From: Sphaerochaeta pleomorpha str. Grapes
GTDB lineage: Bacteria; Spirochaetota; Spirochaetia; Sphaerochaetales; Sphaerochaetaceae
Assembly (NCBI RefSeq): GCF_000236685.1
Contig: NC_016633.1
Span: forward strand, 186,001-250,000
Reading direction: 5' to 3'
DNA: 64,000 nt
Shown: positions 17,205 through 27,100 of the stretch, piece after piece
Layout: the number at the start of each line of letters is the position of its first letter
Position numbering within the stretch: the first letter of the stretch is position 1
Notes under the pieces: generated by a model
The model's input: only the letters and a program-made list of their open reading frames with translations
What the model was told of the DNA's origin: nothing
Database searches by the model: none
Position numbers and translations under genes: made by a program

Positions 17205-17927
17205 ATGATATATGTAGTTGAAGACAATGACAGCATACGGGAAACCATACGGGCCTATCTGGAGATTTCCGGCTATACGGTAAAAGAATTTGCACAGGTC
17301 GCCGGGGTATTGGAGGCCTTCGATTTCATACCTCCTGAGCTCTGTATCCTTGATGTAATGCTTCCCGATGGAAACGGGTTTGAACTTGCAAAGAAAATTC
17401 GCACGGAAAGACCGGAAACTGCTTTTTTGTTTCTTACCGCAAGGGAATCGGAAAGCGATCGTATTATGGGTCTTGAACTCGGGGCAGAAGATTATATCGT
17501 AAAACCTTTTTCTCCCCGCGAACTGGTTTTGAGAGTTCAGCTTATTCTCAGAAGGGTGGAGAAGGATGGCCATGCAGTACAATCGGAAATACAAAAACAT
17601 GCTGTGCAATCCTGGAAAACCGATGGTCATCTTTTGGTTATCGATACTTCTTCCCATGTGGTCCTGCTTGATGGGCAGTCTATTCATCTGACAGCGGTAG
17701 AGTGGAAAATCCTTTATTGGCTTTCTACGAAGTCAGGGGTCTTGGTAAGCAGGGAACGAATTCTCGGGGAATGCCTCGACTATGCCCATGATGGTTCGGA
17801 GCGGACGGTGAATACCCATTTGAAAAACCTCAGGGCCAAGCTTGGGGGAATTGCCTGGATTGAGACTATCAGGGGGTTCGGGTATAAGTTTATGGGCGAA
17901 CCGGTGGAGGAATCGCAAAACCAATGA
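17205..17927 (+). CDS. OmpR-family response regulator
   Basis: 240 residues: a receiver domain with the acidic pair (EDND, residues 6-9), phosphoacceptor Asp in LCILDVMLPDG near residue 51, Thr in FLFLTARES and Lys in DYIVKPFSP near 103, then a winged-helix DNA-binding domain (about 145-232) ending in ERTVNTHLKNLRAKL and IRGFGYKF. It lies divergently from the polyferredoxin operon; its stop overlaps the kinase start by four bases. It is the obvious candidate to bind the two identical boxes at 17116-17133 and 19303-19320 and so control the flanking exported proteins. Confidence 0.95.
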   Translation: MIYVVEDNDSIRETIRAYLEISGYTVKEFAQVAGVLEAFDFIPPELCILDVMLPDGNGFELAKKIRTERPETAFLFLTARESESDRIMGLELGAEDYIVKPFSPRELVLRVQLILRRVEKDGHAVQSEIQKHAVQSWKTDGHLLVIDTSSHVVLLDGQSIHLTAVEWKILYWLSTKSGVLVSRERILGECLDYAHDGSERTVNTHLKNLRAKLGGIAWIETIRGFGYKFMGEPVEESQNQ

Positions 17928-19312
17928 AACAAAGAATAAGCTCTCGTCTTTTTACCTATATGAAGGGCCTGTCTGCCCGCATGCTGGTACTTGTGTTGCT
18001 TTCCCTTGTAATGTTTTCCCTGGTTCTTTCCCTGCTTCTCTATTTTGGCAGTGAACAGATACTCGAGTCCTGGCGGATTTCCGAGACCGCTTCCCTGCAT
18101 TCCTATATTGAAGAAAACCTCCTTGCAGTTGCGAACGAGGCTCGGCAGGAAGGTGCCCCTGTTACGACAGCAAGGTTGAGTGAGGCCTTTTCTTCGATGC
18201 CTTTCAGTCCTTCGTGGATAGTAGTAACTGGTCCTGATGGCCAGATTGCCTATTACTACCGCAAAGGGGAAGGCTCTGGAATGGCAAGGAATTTTTTGCA
18301 GAATGTCATGATGGAAGGGAACGAATGGTATGATGTACTGCTTTCAGATGGTTCTTTGGCTTTCCGCTATAGCACGGTGATGCCGGCTTTCAATGAATTG
18401 GATTCCAACAGGATGATGCTTAGTGCTGCCCGTCAATTACTCCTTTGGGGAGCCTTTTTGGCAGCTGTGCTCTCTTTCGTATTTGCCTTTTTTTTCTCGC
18501 GTCCACTTAAAAAACAAGCAGCTTCCCTTGTTGTAAGCCTTAATCGGATGGCAAGTGGTAATCGTGATGTAGCAATCCCTGATTGTCCTGTACTGGAATT
18601 CAACCAGATTTCCAAGGCTTCCATCGTGCTTCAGGAAAATTTGAAAAACGAAGAGGCTTTGAGACGGCAATGGGCTGCAGATGTTGCCCATGACCTACGA
18701 ACCCCCATTACGGTAGTCCGTGGACAATTGGAAGCCATGCTTGATGGGATTTTTGCTCCCGATACCAACCGCCTCAATCGGCTTTTGTCGGAAAATGTAA
18801 AACTGGAGGCACTTGTTCAAAGTCTGGCACTTCTTACCAGAATCGAGACCCCAGGTTTTTCCCCGACTTTGCAATCCTTTTCCCTTCCCCCGTTTTTTTC
18901 ACGGATAGCGGAGAAATTGGGCCCGGAAATTGAAAGGGCAGGGTTTTCCCTTGTCCTCGATATTCCCCCTTCATCATTGACTGCCGACCAGGTGTTGTTT
19001 GAACGGATTATTGACAACCTGATTTCCAATGCAATCCGCTACGGGAAGCAGGGGGAAGTAAAGGTGTCTGTGACCTGCAGTGAGAATGGCAAACCCCTGA
19101 CCTGTTCGATCGAAAACATTGGCTCTGTAAAGGATGATGTGCTTTCCAGGATGTTTGACAGGCTCTACCGTGCTGACAGTGCCAGGGAAACCAGCGGCAG
19201 TGGGTTGGGGCTTTCCATAGTAAAGGCTATTGCAGAAGCCCACGGCTGGACTGTTTTCGCAGAATCGGACGAGAAAAGCGAAAGAACCCGGTTTGTCTTA
19301 TCCTTTACCTAA
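17924..19312 (+). CDS. Sensor histidine kinase, partner of the OmpR-type regulator
   Basis: 462 residues. A helix near residues 22-42, an extracytoplasmic sensor of about 115 residues, a second helix near 168-188, a HAMP-like linker, then the kinase core: H-box DVAHDLRTPITVV near 255, N-box DNLISNAIRYG near 365 and G-box SGSGLGLSIVKAIAEAHG near 425. It should phosphorylate the regulator encoded just upstream. The signal is unknown; the regulated genes point to a redox or metal cue. The last codons of this gene (TTT ACC TAA) form half of response-regulator box 2, so coding and regulatory sequence overlap. Confidence 0.94.
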   Translation: MKQRISSRLFTYMKGLSARMLVLVLLSLVMFSLVLSLLLYFGSEQILESWRISETASLHSYIEENLLAVANEARQEGAPVTTARLSEAFSSMPFSPSWIVVTGPDGQIAYYYRKGEGSGMARNFLQNVMMEGNEWYDVLLSDGSLAFRYSTVMPAFNELDSNRMMLSAARQLLLWGAFLAAVLSFVFAFFFSRPLKKQAASLVVSLNRMASGNRDVAIPDCPVLEFNQISKASIVLQENLKNEEALRRQWAADVAHDLRTPITVVRGQLEAMLDGIFAPDTNRLNRLLSENVKLEALVQSLALLTRIETPGFSPTLQSFSLPPFFSRIAEKLGPEIERAGFSLVLDIPPSSLTADQVLFERIIDNLISNAIRYGKQGEVKVSVTCSENGKPLTCSIENIGSVKDDVLSRMFDRLYRADSARETSGSGLGLSIVKAIAEAHGWTVFAESDEKSERTRFVLSFT

Positions 19313-19320
19313 TCTTTACC
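19303..19320 (+). promoter_or_regulatory. Response-regulator box 2, overlapping the kinase stop codon
   Basis: CTTTACCTAATCTTTACC, identical over 18 bases to box 1 and in the same direction relative to its gene. It lies 65 bases before the ATG at 19386 and contains the TAA stop of the kinase. Confidence 0.8.
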
Positions 19321-19385
19321 TGCCCACTCTAGCAACTCCATGCCAGGATGCGAAATTACAAGTATCAAAAGTCTGGAGGACGAGT

Positions 19386-19889
19386 ATGGTAAAAAAAACC
19401 TTTGTAATTGGATTGTGCATGCTTTCGATAGCCGGTAGTCTGTTTGCTTCTTCTGCCTTGAGAGGAAGCGATTATGTTCGGTTGGGAAACCAGGGCTCTG
19501 TAACGGGAAATCTGGAAGAAACCGATGGTGAATGGTTCCTGACAACCGATGATGCCGAAAAATATGCCTTGCACCTTGGCAACTATGAGGTCATATATCC
19601 TGAAGGGATTTCCCTGAGAGAAGGGGAGCTGGCTTTGGTGAGAGGCTTTGTCTACGGTCAGGATATTTCGGCGATTAGCGTAGATTCCGAAGGAAAAACC
19701 TGGGAATTCAGAAGCAACGACGGGCGGCCTCTCTGGTCTGGGGACGGAAACAGGCAGAACGCCAATGCCTACACGAATGAAGGGCGGATGCAACAACAGG
19801 TAAAAGCCACGCCACAACGAATGCAACCAAGCGGATATGGTAGGTTTGAGTCTGTACAGACTGGTAGAATGAATAAGAACCGATACTAA
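19386..19889 (+). CDS. Exported protein with small beta-rich (OB-like) domain
   Basis: 167 residues from the ATG at 19386 (GGAGGA six bases before). A signal peptide (MVKKTFVIGLCMLSIAGSLFASS) leads into about 90 residues that read as a beta-barrel: GSVTGNLEETDGEWFLTTDD, YALHLGNYEV, LREGELALVRGFVYGQDI and WEFRSNDGRPLW. The Gln/Asn-rich C-terminal 45 residues look disordered. The alternation suggests an OB-like fold related to exported BOF/YgiW-type proteins, but no catalytic motif is visible. It has its own response-regulator box and terminator, so it is a separate unit of the same regulon as the polyferredoxin operon. Confidence 0.8.
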   Translation: MVKKTFVIGLCMLSIAGSLFASSALRGSDYVRLGNQGSVTGNLEETDGEWFLTTDDAEKYALHLGNYEVIYPEGISLREGELALVRGFVYGQDISAISVDSEGKTWEFRSNDGRPLWSGDGNRQNANAYTNEGRMQQQVKATPQRMQPSGYGRFESVQTGRMNKNRY

Positions 19890-19909
19890 AAAATTGCTGG
19901 ATTATTTGA

Positions 19910-19945
19910 AGGGTTTAAGAGTTTAAAAGCTCTTGGACCCTTTTT
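19910..19945 (+). terminator. Terminator after the exported beta-rich protein
   Basis: GGGTTTAAGAG (19911-19921) pairs with CTCTTGGACCC (19930-19940), including two G-T wobbles, followed by TTTTT. Confidence 0.85.
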
Positions 19946-20169
19946 CCTTGCAAATAAGAAATCATTGCATAGCTGTATCAAAATATCCATTAAATGCATC
20001 ATTATGCAAAAATAATTACAAGAAAGTTAACTTATAGCATATAAATATCATTTAAAAACGTGTTAATTACAGTATGTGTATAAAATAAGAAGCAAACCGA
20101 AATAAATTGCGTCCAGCCATACAATCTTGTACTATTTGTCTAAATATACGAATCTAAGGGGGCAACATT

Positions 20170-20853
20170 TTGGAACTTCTAAGACTCATTGGTGTGGTGA
20201 TAGTCATTATTGGCTTCATTTGGAAGAAAGACACGATCGCAACGGTAGTAATCGCCGGCATCGTGACCGGCTTGGTGGCAGGTATGTCTTTTATGGATAT
20301 CCTGACTATCCTGGGAAAATCCTTCGTAACGCAAAGGACAGCAACACTTTTTGTCCTTACCTTGCCGGTCATCGGCATTTGTGAGCGGTATGGATTGAAG
20401 GACAAGGCAGTAGACCTTATCAGTAAAGCCAAAAACGCTACATCTGGTATGATTATTTCCATTTACCAGATAGTAAGGGCAACGGCAGCGGCTTTCTCCC
20501 TACGTCTTGGGGGACACCCACAGTTTGTCCGCCCCTTGATCAACCCAATGGCACAGGCTGCCGCAGTTGCCAAATATGGTGAACTAGACGAAAAAACCGA
20601 AGATACAGTGAAAGGCTATTCTGCTGCGGGTGAAAATTTCGGAAATTTCTTTGCCCAAAACTGTTTCATGGGTGCTTCCGGTACTCTCTTGATTGTCTCG
20701 ACACTTTCTGCCCAGGGTATTCAAGTCGATGCCTTGCAGATTGCAATGATGTCAATTCCAATAGCTATCGTTTCAGTTATTGTAGGCATTGTGCATAACT
20801 ATCTGTTTGACAGAAAACTGAATGCAAAATTCAAGACCAAGGCGGAGGTATAG
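20170..20853 (+). CDS. DUF969 membrane protein, subunit of 5-oxoproline transporter
   Basis: 227 residues from a TTG at 20170 with AAGGGGG nine bases upstream. About six helices; the conserved stretches VLTLPVIGICERYGLKDKA, RLGGHPQFVRPLINPMA and NFFAQNCFMGASGTLLI mark the DUF969 family. DUF969 and DUF979 proteins always occur as a pair and in many bacteria sit with pyroglutamyl peptidase, which is why they are regarded as the two halves of a 5-oxoproline permease. Here the order DUF969-DUF979-pcp is complete. The stop is one base before the next start. Confidence 0.9.
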   Translation: MELLRLIGVVIVIIGFIWKKDTIATVVIAGIVTGLVAGMSFMDILTILGKSFVTQRTATLFVLTLPVIGICERYGLKDKAVDLISKAKNATSGMIISIYQIVRATAAAFSLRLGGHPQFVRPLINPMAQAAAVAKYGELDEKTEDTVKGYSAAGENFGNFFAQNCFMGASGTLLIVSTLSAQGIQVDALQIAMMSIPIAIVSVIVGIVHNYLFDRKLNAKFKTKAEV

Positions 20854-20854
20854 A

Positions 20855-21775
20855 ATGTCAACAAATCAAATCATTGCTGAAGTATTCTACAGCATAATCG
20901 GCATTATTTTCATTTTGGTAGGGGTCAAGGCCCTCAGGGATGGTTCTTTGAAGAAGCGCATCCCAACCTCACTGTTTTGGTTTATCCTTGCCTTTACCTT
21001 CATTGCAGGACCCCACCTCCCGTACTGGATCAGCGGAATCTGTGTACTTGCAATTGCAACCATTACTGCTTTCAACGGTGTAAGCCAGAGCAAGAGTGAT
21101 GTGCCTACCGTCAAAGAGACCAGGGAAAACGCAGACAAGCTTGGATACAAGGTATTCATTCCAGCTTTGACCTTGGCTTTTGCTGCTGTATTCGCAGCTA
21201 CGTTCTTGCCTTTTGGAGCAAGCAATGCAATCGGAATCTCAGCAGTCGTTGCCTTGCTCATTACCTATCTGTTTACAAGAGCCCCTGCAAAGTCGGCTGT
21301 AACAGATGGTTCCCGTCTGATGGACAATGTTGGCCCTGTAGGAATTTTGCCACAGCTGTTGGCTGCCTTGGGGGCTTTGTTTACCGCTGCCGGAGTCGGG
21401 ACTGTAATAGCTAAGGGTGTTTCCTCTATCATTCCTGATGGAAGTCACCTCATTGCAGTAATTGTCTATTGTTTTGGTATGGCGCTCTTTACCATCATCA
21501 TGGGCAATGGATTTGCCGCATTCTCCGTTATCACCGTTGGTATCGGTATTCCCTTTTTGATCATGCAGGGCGCAAATCCCGTGGTTGTCGGTGCCCTTGG
21601 TTTGACTGCAGGTTACTGTGGTACCTTGCTCACCCCGATGGCTGCAAACTTCAACATCATGCCGGCAGCGTTGCTCGAGACCAAAGATAAGTACGTTATT
21701 ATCAAGGCCCAGGCTCCGGTTGCCTTTACGATGTTGATTGCACACTGCATCCTTATGTATATTCTCGCATTCTAA
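20855..21775 (+). CDS. DUF979 membrane protein, subunit of 5-oxoproline transporter
   Basis: 306 residues from the ATG at 20855 (GGAGG eight bases before), one base after the DUF969 stop. About nine helices with the family blocks [31 protein letters not shown], and [19 protein letters not shown] near the C-terminus. It is the larger partner of the DUF969 protein. The pair is expected in the inner membrane, importing 5-oxoproline or a related cyclic amino acid. Confidence 0.9.
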   Translation: MSTNQIIAEVFYSIIGIIFILVGVKALRDGSLKKRIPTSLFWFILAFTFIAGPHLPYWISGICVLAIATITAFNGVSQSKSDVPTVKETRENADKLGYKVFIPALTLAFAAVFAATFLPFGASNAIGISAVVALLITYLFTRAPAKSAVTDGSRLMDNVGPVGILPQLLAALGALFTAAGVGTVIAKGVSSIIPDGSHLIAVIVYCFGMALFTIIMGNGFAAFSVITVGIGIPFLIMQGANPVVVGALGLTAGYCGTLLTPMAANFNIMPAALLETKDKYVIIKAQAPVAFTMLIAHCILMYILAF

Positions 21776-21794
21776 AATTAAGGGGGCTTGTTCG

Positions 21795-22436
21795 ATGAAA
21801 CTTCTTTTGACTGCCTTTGACCCCTTTGGGGGAGATTTGGTAAACCCAGCTCTTGAGGCTGTAAAACTGGTTAGCGACCGTATCGATTCTGTCGATGTGG
21901 TAAAACTCGAGGTACCTACCGTTTTTGGCAAGTCCATCCAGACCGTTGCCGATGCCATGGCCAGGGAAAAACCCGATGCCGTGCTTTGCATCGGACAAGC
22001 CGGTGGAAGGTTTGACATAACCGTCGAGCGGGTCGGTATCAACGTAGACGATGCCCGTATCAAAGACAACGAGGGCAACCAGCCAATCGATGCACCGGTG
22101 TTTGCCGATGGGGAGAATGCCTATTTCTCCTCATTGCCGATCAAGGCCATCGTAGAGGAAATAAGAAAGAACGGGATTCCAGCAAGCATCTCCAACAGTG
22201 CCGGCACTTTCGTTTGCAATCATTTGCTCTATGGGGTTTTATATCATATTGCAAAAAGCTATCCGAACATACGTGGGGGGTTCATCCATGTTCCCTTTAT
22301 TCCCAATCAGGTAGTGAAGCGTCCAGCAACCCCTTCGATGTCCACTGGGGATATCGTAAAGGGCCTGGAAGCGGCGATCAGGGCAATTGGAATGTATAGC
22401 GAGGATGTCAAGGTAACCGGTGGCAAAGAACTGTGA
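21795..22436 (+). CDS. pcp: Pyroglutamyl-peptidase I
   Basis: 213 residues, the standard length, from the ATG at 21795 with AAGGGGG upstream. All three catalytic regions of the C15 family are present: Glu in [12 protein letters not shown] near residue 81, Cys in [15 protein letters not shown] near 141, and His in [10 protein letters not shown] near 165. The start [13 protein letters not shown] is diagnostic. The enzyme removes N-terminal pyroglutamate from peptides in the cytoplasm, giving free 5-oxoproline, the presumed cargo of the transporter encoded just upstream. Confidence 0.97.
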   Translation: MKLLLTAFDPFGGDLVNPALEAVKLVSDRIDSVDVVKLEVPTVFGKSIQTVADAMAREKPDAVLCIGQAGGRFDITVERVGINVDDARIKDNEGNQPIDAPVFADGENAYFSSLPIKAIVEEIRKNGIPASISNSAGTFVCNHLLYGVLYHIAKSYPNIRGGFIHVPFIPNQVVKRPATPSMSTGDIVKGLEAAIRAIGMYSEDVKVTGGKEL

Positions 22437-22858
22437 TGCAATGTACAAACCTTTTTGTGTATGGCAGTTTGCTCGAGGGTTTTTTCAATTATGAAAAGAC
22501 CCTCGTAGGCAAAGTAATAACATGCGTTCCTGCAAAGGTACGGGGAAATCTCTTTCATCAGAGTAAAAAAGGATACCCGGCCCTGGTTGCAGGTGAAGAT
22601 TGGGTATATGGCGAATTGCTTGCATTGTCCCATATAGAGGAAAACCTTCCATTGCTTGACCAGGTGGAGAACTATTATGGGGAAGGGCAGGCGAATGAGT
22701 ATGACCGTATCCTGAAAAAAGTATTTGTGCCTTCGCAGAATTGTTACATCGAGGCATATGTCTACTGGTATGGCCTGGATGACCTGGGAAAGGAAAACAA
22801 TCCGGTCATATATCTAGCCGATGGAAATTGGCGTTCATTTATGCTTACAAGGCAGTAA
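22436..22858 (+). CDS. Gamma-glutamylcyclotransferase-like (AIG2/BtrG fold) protein
   Basis: 140 residues from the ATG at 22436, which shares its A with the pcp stop; a GTG one codon earlier is possible. The start FVYGSLLEG is the substrate-binding YGSL motif, and the acidic residue expected for catalysis lies in LDQVENYYGEG. Enzymes of this fold turn gamma-glutamyl amines or peptides into 5-oxoproline. With Pcp and the DUF969/DUF979 pair it completes a small 5-oxoproline module: two ways to make the compound and one to move it. No oxoprolinase is in the window, so its fate is open. Confidence 0.82.
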   Translation: MQCTNLFVYGSLLEGFFNYEKTLVGKVITCVPAKVRGNLFHQSKKGYPALVAGEDWVYGELLALSHIEENLPLLDQVENYYGEGQANEYDRILKKVFVPSQNCYIEAYVYWYGLDDLGKENNPVIYLADGNWRSFMLTRQ

Positions 22859-23642
22859 TCAATACTGGAGATGGGGTTCTATCTGACGATAGGGCCCTAT
22901 CCTTTAACGCTTCCCGCTGACAATCCTGTCACCTACTTTTCTTGGGATACATATGAATACAAGCTGAATAGCAATCAAACAGGGAGTGGACTCTACAAAT
23001 ACATATCCCCATTGGGTGAACTGATGTTGCTTGGTTAAAGCTGCGGTTGCAATGGGGAGTAATCTGAGGTTGTTAGCATTTGTTACTGTATTTGCCCAGG
23101 GATATTCCTCCCGGAAAGAATGAAAATTGAAAATCGAAACCGATCCGGCTTTGCTTTTGGCATCAGAGCAGTGCCATAGGAAACGTTCTGATAGGAACTG
23201 TTCAGCTCGGCAGTTCCCCAGTGGCTTGAAAGCATCAGGGCGTAGCGGTAGGTCCTTATTTTAGCTGTATAAAAAAGAACAATTTTCTGTCAGCATGCTT
23301 TTAGGAATGAAAGCATACTAACTATAGGCATATCCTATGACATAAGTAAAAACAGGCCATTCCAAAAAAGTGATGCTTTCTTTCAATTTGGAAACTGGAT
23401 TCGATTATTACGTGAAAGCCTGTACTAAAAAAATAAGAAACAGAAAGCAATTACATTCGGCAGATTTTAGGAAAAGAACTATATCCTTAATATAGATAAA
23501 AATAGAATTGCGTAAATTCTGATATGGATGTAGAATGCAAGTACACCATTTGAGGAGATGGTGTGAAAATGTGTCGTTTTGCATTGTTTTTAATATTTTC
23601 CGTAATGTACGTATCGCGGGTATCATTTTAGGGAGGTATTGT
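22859..23642. other. 784-base gap with possible gene remnants
   Basis: No intact gene. On the plus strand a 55-codon frame (22871-23038) starts after CTGGAG and reads MGFYLTIGPYPLTLPADN and so on. On the minus strand 118 codons stay open (22904-23260) with a protein-like composition but no ATG, GTG or TTG near the left end, then a stop. These may be decayed remnants of exported or membrane proteins. A ten-base inverted repeat with one mismatch (AGCATGCTTT / AAAGCATACT) lies at 23292-23319. The hydrogenase promoter must be in the right part, but I cannot identify it confidently. Confidence 0.35.
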
Positions 23643-24164
23643 ATGCATGAAACAAATACTTCACCCCTGGACACCAATAGGTATGACACAATTATCGAGA
23701 AGTATAAGAACAGACCTGGAGCGCTTCTTTCTGTGCTTGAAGAAGTACAGAGGATATCTCCACACACCTATCTCAACGAATATTCCTTGTCTTATATTGC
23801 AATCCATATGCATATTCCTTTGTCACAGGTCTATTCGGTAGTAACCTTCTATTCCTTTTTCAACCTTAAACCCCAAGGCAGGCATACCATCACGGTTTGT
23901 CGTGGGACGGCTTGTCATACCAGGGGGTCAAAGCCTCTTTTGGAAGACGTTTTGCGCTCACTTGGTTTGCATGAGCAAAATGATAGTGACGGCACATCCT
24001 ACTACACGACAGAAGATATGCAATTCAGTGTTCGCACCGTAGCCTGTTTCGGACAGTGTGCCCTTGCCCCGGTTATTGCCATAGATGGTGTCATCTATAG
24101 CAAGATGACATCAAAGAAAATCGTGGATCTTTTAAAAGGTTATAAGAAAAAGGCAGGTGCATGA
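23643..24164 (+). CDS. [FeFe]-hydrogenase NuoE-like subunit (HydC type)
   Basis: 173 residues from the ATG at 23643, with GGAGG seven bases upstream. It is a thioredoxin-fold [2Fe-2S] protein of the NuoE/24-kDa family: a helical N-terminal part (GALLSVLEEVQ, VYSVVTFYSFF) and the cluster cysteines in VCRGTACHTRGS near residue 87 and in ACFGQCALAP near 138. It would relay electrons between the flavin subunit and the hydrogenase subunit. It is the first gene of the operon, overlapping the next by four bases. Confidence 0.93.
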   Translation: MHETNTSPLDTNRYDTIIEKYKNRPGALLSVLEEVQRISPHTYLNEYSLSYIAIHMHIPLSQVYSVVTFYSFFNLKPQGRHTITVCRGTACHTRGSKPLLEDVLRSLGLHEQNDSDGTSYYTTEDMQFSVRTVACFGQCALAPVIAIDGVIYSKMTSKKIVDLLKGYKKKAGA

Positions 24165-27100
24165 TGCTCAACCTTACTCCTTTACGTCAAAAGGGCGTCT
24201 CCGCCCTTGATTCTTCGTCTGTTTCGATTGCCATCGGAATGGGGACCTGTGGGATCGGAAACGGTGCAGATTTGCTGTACCAGGCCTTTGAGGCGCAGAT
24301 ACAGGAAAGAAAGCTTGCAATACATCTGGGAAAAGTCGGCTGTTTCGGGTTCTGTGCAGAGGAACCGCTGGTCAATATCCACCTTGAGGGCCTGCCGCTC
24401 CTTATATTGAACAGGGTCAAGGTGTCAGATATACCCAAAATATTCACTTGGATAGAGAAAAAAAGCTTTCCTGCAAATAGAGTCCTCTGCAAGGTATCCT
24501 CTTGGGATCATTTGACAGGGACAACCTCCTATGGGACAGGTTTTCCTTCGATCAGGGAGTGGGATGAGTTGCCTTTTTTCCATAGGCAGAAGAAAATCGT
24601 TCTTCGGGATGCAGGTTTGATCAATCCGGAATCCATAGAAGAATTTAGAAATGTCGGTGGCTACGATGCATTTCTGAAAGTGTTGCACTCCTACTCCCCG
24701 CAGCAGGTAATAGCAGAGATCAAGGACTCAAAATTGAGAGGAAGGGGAGGAGCAGGTTTTCCTACCGGTCTCAAATGGGAATTGATGGCAAAACAGGCTG
24801 CCCCAAGGAAATTCCTTATCTGTAATGTCGACGAAGGCGACCCCGGGGCCTACATGAATCGCAATGAGATGGAAAGCGACCCGCATATGCTGATAGAGGG
24901 TATGTTGATCGGTGCCTATGCAATGGGGGCAGCAGAAGGGATTGTCTATGTGCGGGCTGAATATCCCCTTGCCGTCCAGCGGCTGAACATTGCAGTGGCC
25001 CAGGCCCAAGCTGCCAGCATGTTGGGCAATGGTATTGACGGAACAGATTTTAACTTTGACTTGAAAGTCGTGGAAGGGGCCGGCGCCTTTGTCTGTGGGG
25101 AGGAGACGGCCCTTATTGCGTCCATTGAGGGTAAAGGGGGTAGGCCAAGGATCAAACCCCCGTTTCCTGCCCAGAGCGGGTATCTCGGGTTTCCCACCGA
25201 TATCAACAATATGGAAACTTGGTGCAACATTGCCGCTATTATTGCCAAAGGCAGTTCCTGGTTCAAAGAAACAGGGACAGAGAAAAGCCCAGGTACCAAA
25301 GTGTTTTCACTGGTCGGAAAAATCAAGAATACCGGTTTGGTTGAACTCCCTTTGGGGGAGAAACTCACTACCCTCATCTATGAGATTGGCGGGGGGGCCG
25401 CAGATCCTGACAAGAAGATCAAGGCGGTACAATCAGGAGGCCCCAGCGGAGGTTGTATCCCTGTGGGTAAATTCGACACCCCCATAGATTATGAATCGCT
25501 GGTAAGTCTTGGCTCTATCATGGGTTCCGGCGGTATGGTGGTCATGGATCAGGACAATTGCATGGTCGATGTTGCCAGGTATTTCATTGAGTTCACCCAT
25601 AATGAATCCTGCGGGAAATGTGTGCCCTGCCGTGAAGGACTTGCACAGGAACTGGCCCTTCTGGACAAGATTGCCACAGGGAAGGGGACCTTGAATGATA
25701 TGCTGCTTTTGGAAGAACTGGCACACTCGATTTGTGATTCAGCCCTCTGTGGCCTGGGACAGTCTGCACCGAACCCCGTTTTGACAACCCTGCGCTACTT
25801 CAAGAATGAATACGAGCAACATATCAATCTGCAGTATTGTGAGGCAGGGACCTGTGAGGAACTTGTCACAGCCCTGTGTTCCAATTCCTGCCCATTGCAT
25901 ATGCACATTCCCTCCTATCTTCAGCTTCTCAAGGAAAACCGGCTCCAGGAGGCCTTTGAGATTACCCTGCGGGATAATCCCCTTCCAGGGACAATCGGGA
26001 GGATATGTCATTTCCATTGCCAGATGCGCTGCAGGAGGGACACGATCGATGAACCCGTGCACCAAGGGGAAATCCATCGATACCTTGCCGACACCATCTA
26101 TAAAATGGGGGGCGAGAGTCAGGTATATGCTAAGTTGGTGCGGGAAAAACTTCCCCCCACCGATCAGCATGTGGCCATCGTAGGGTCTGGGCCAGCAGGA
26201 CTGTGTGCAGCTTTCTATCTGTCTCGCCTTGGTCATACGGTAACCATCTATGAGCGTGAGGCAAAGGCAGGGGGCATTCTCCGCTATGGTATTCCCTCGT
26301 ACAGGCTTCCCAAGGAAATACTCGACAAGGAACTTCAGGTTTTCAAAAAGCTTGGCATTCACTTTGTGTTCAAAAAAAGACTCGGTGTCGATTTTTCCCT
26401 TTCGGACCTCAAGGAACAGAACCAAGCGGTTTTATTGGCCCTTGGCTCTTACCGGTCCCAGAAGCTTGATATACCTGGCATGTCTTTGAAAGGGGTAGTG
26501 CAGGGCACCACCCTACTTGAAGACCTGGCGAAACAGAAAAAAATCCCAGTGGGCAAAAAAGTAGTGATTATTGGGGGAGGTAATGTGGCCATCGATGCAG
26601 CACGCTCGCTTTGGCGGTTGGGACGCGAGGTAACGGTAGTGTACCGGCGAAGCGTGGATGATATGCCTGCAAACAGGATGGAACTTGCCGAGGCTTTCCA
26701 GGAAAAAATCAATTTCGTCTGTATGGCTGGACCCTCGAGGATATTGGGACAAGCGGGCAAACGGGTTGCTGGCCTTGAAATCAAAGAAATGCAGGGGGGT
26801 GACTATGACCTTTCCGGGAGAAAGAGACCACTGGAAAGCGACATTGTCTCGGCCATTGCCTGCGATATGGTGGTGATAGCCATCGGCGAAAGTGTAGAGC
26901 AGGAACTTTTGCAGCAACAAGGACTGGAAACGACAGAACGGGGATCTTTGGCGGTAGCCCCTTACTCCTACCGGACAAACCTGTCCAACGTATATGCAGT
27001 CGGGGATGTGACAACAGGACCTTCGACAGCGGCCCAGGCTATGGGTTATGCGAAAAAGGCAGCCATGGCAATTGACTTTGCCCTTACTTCCAAGCATCGG

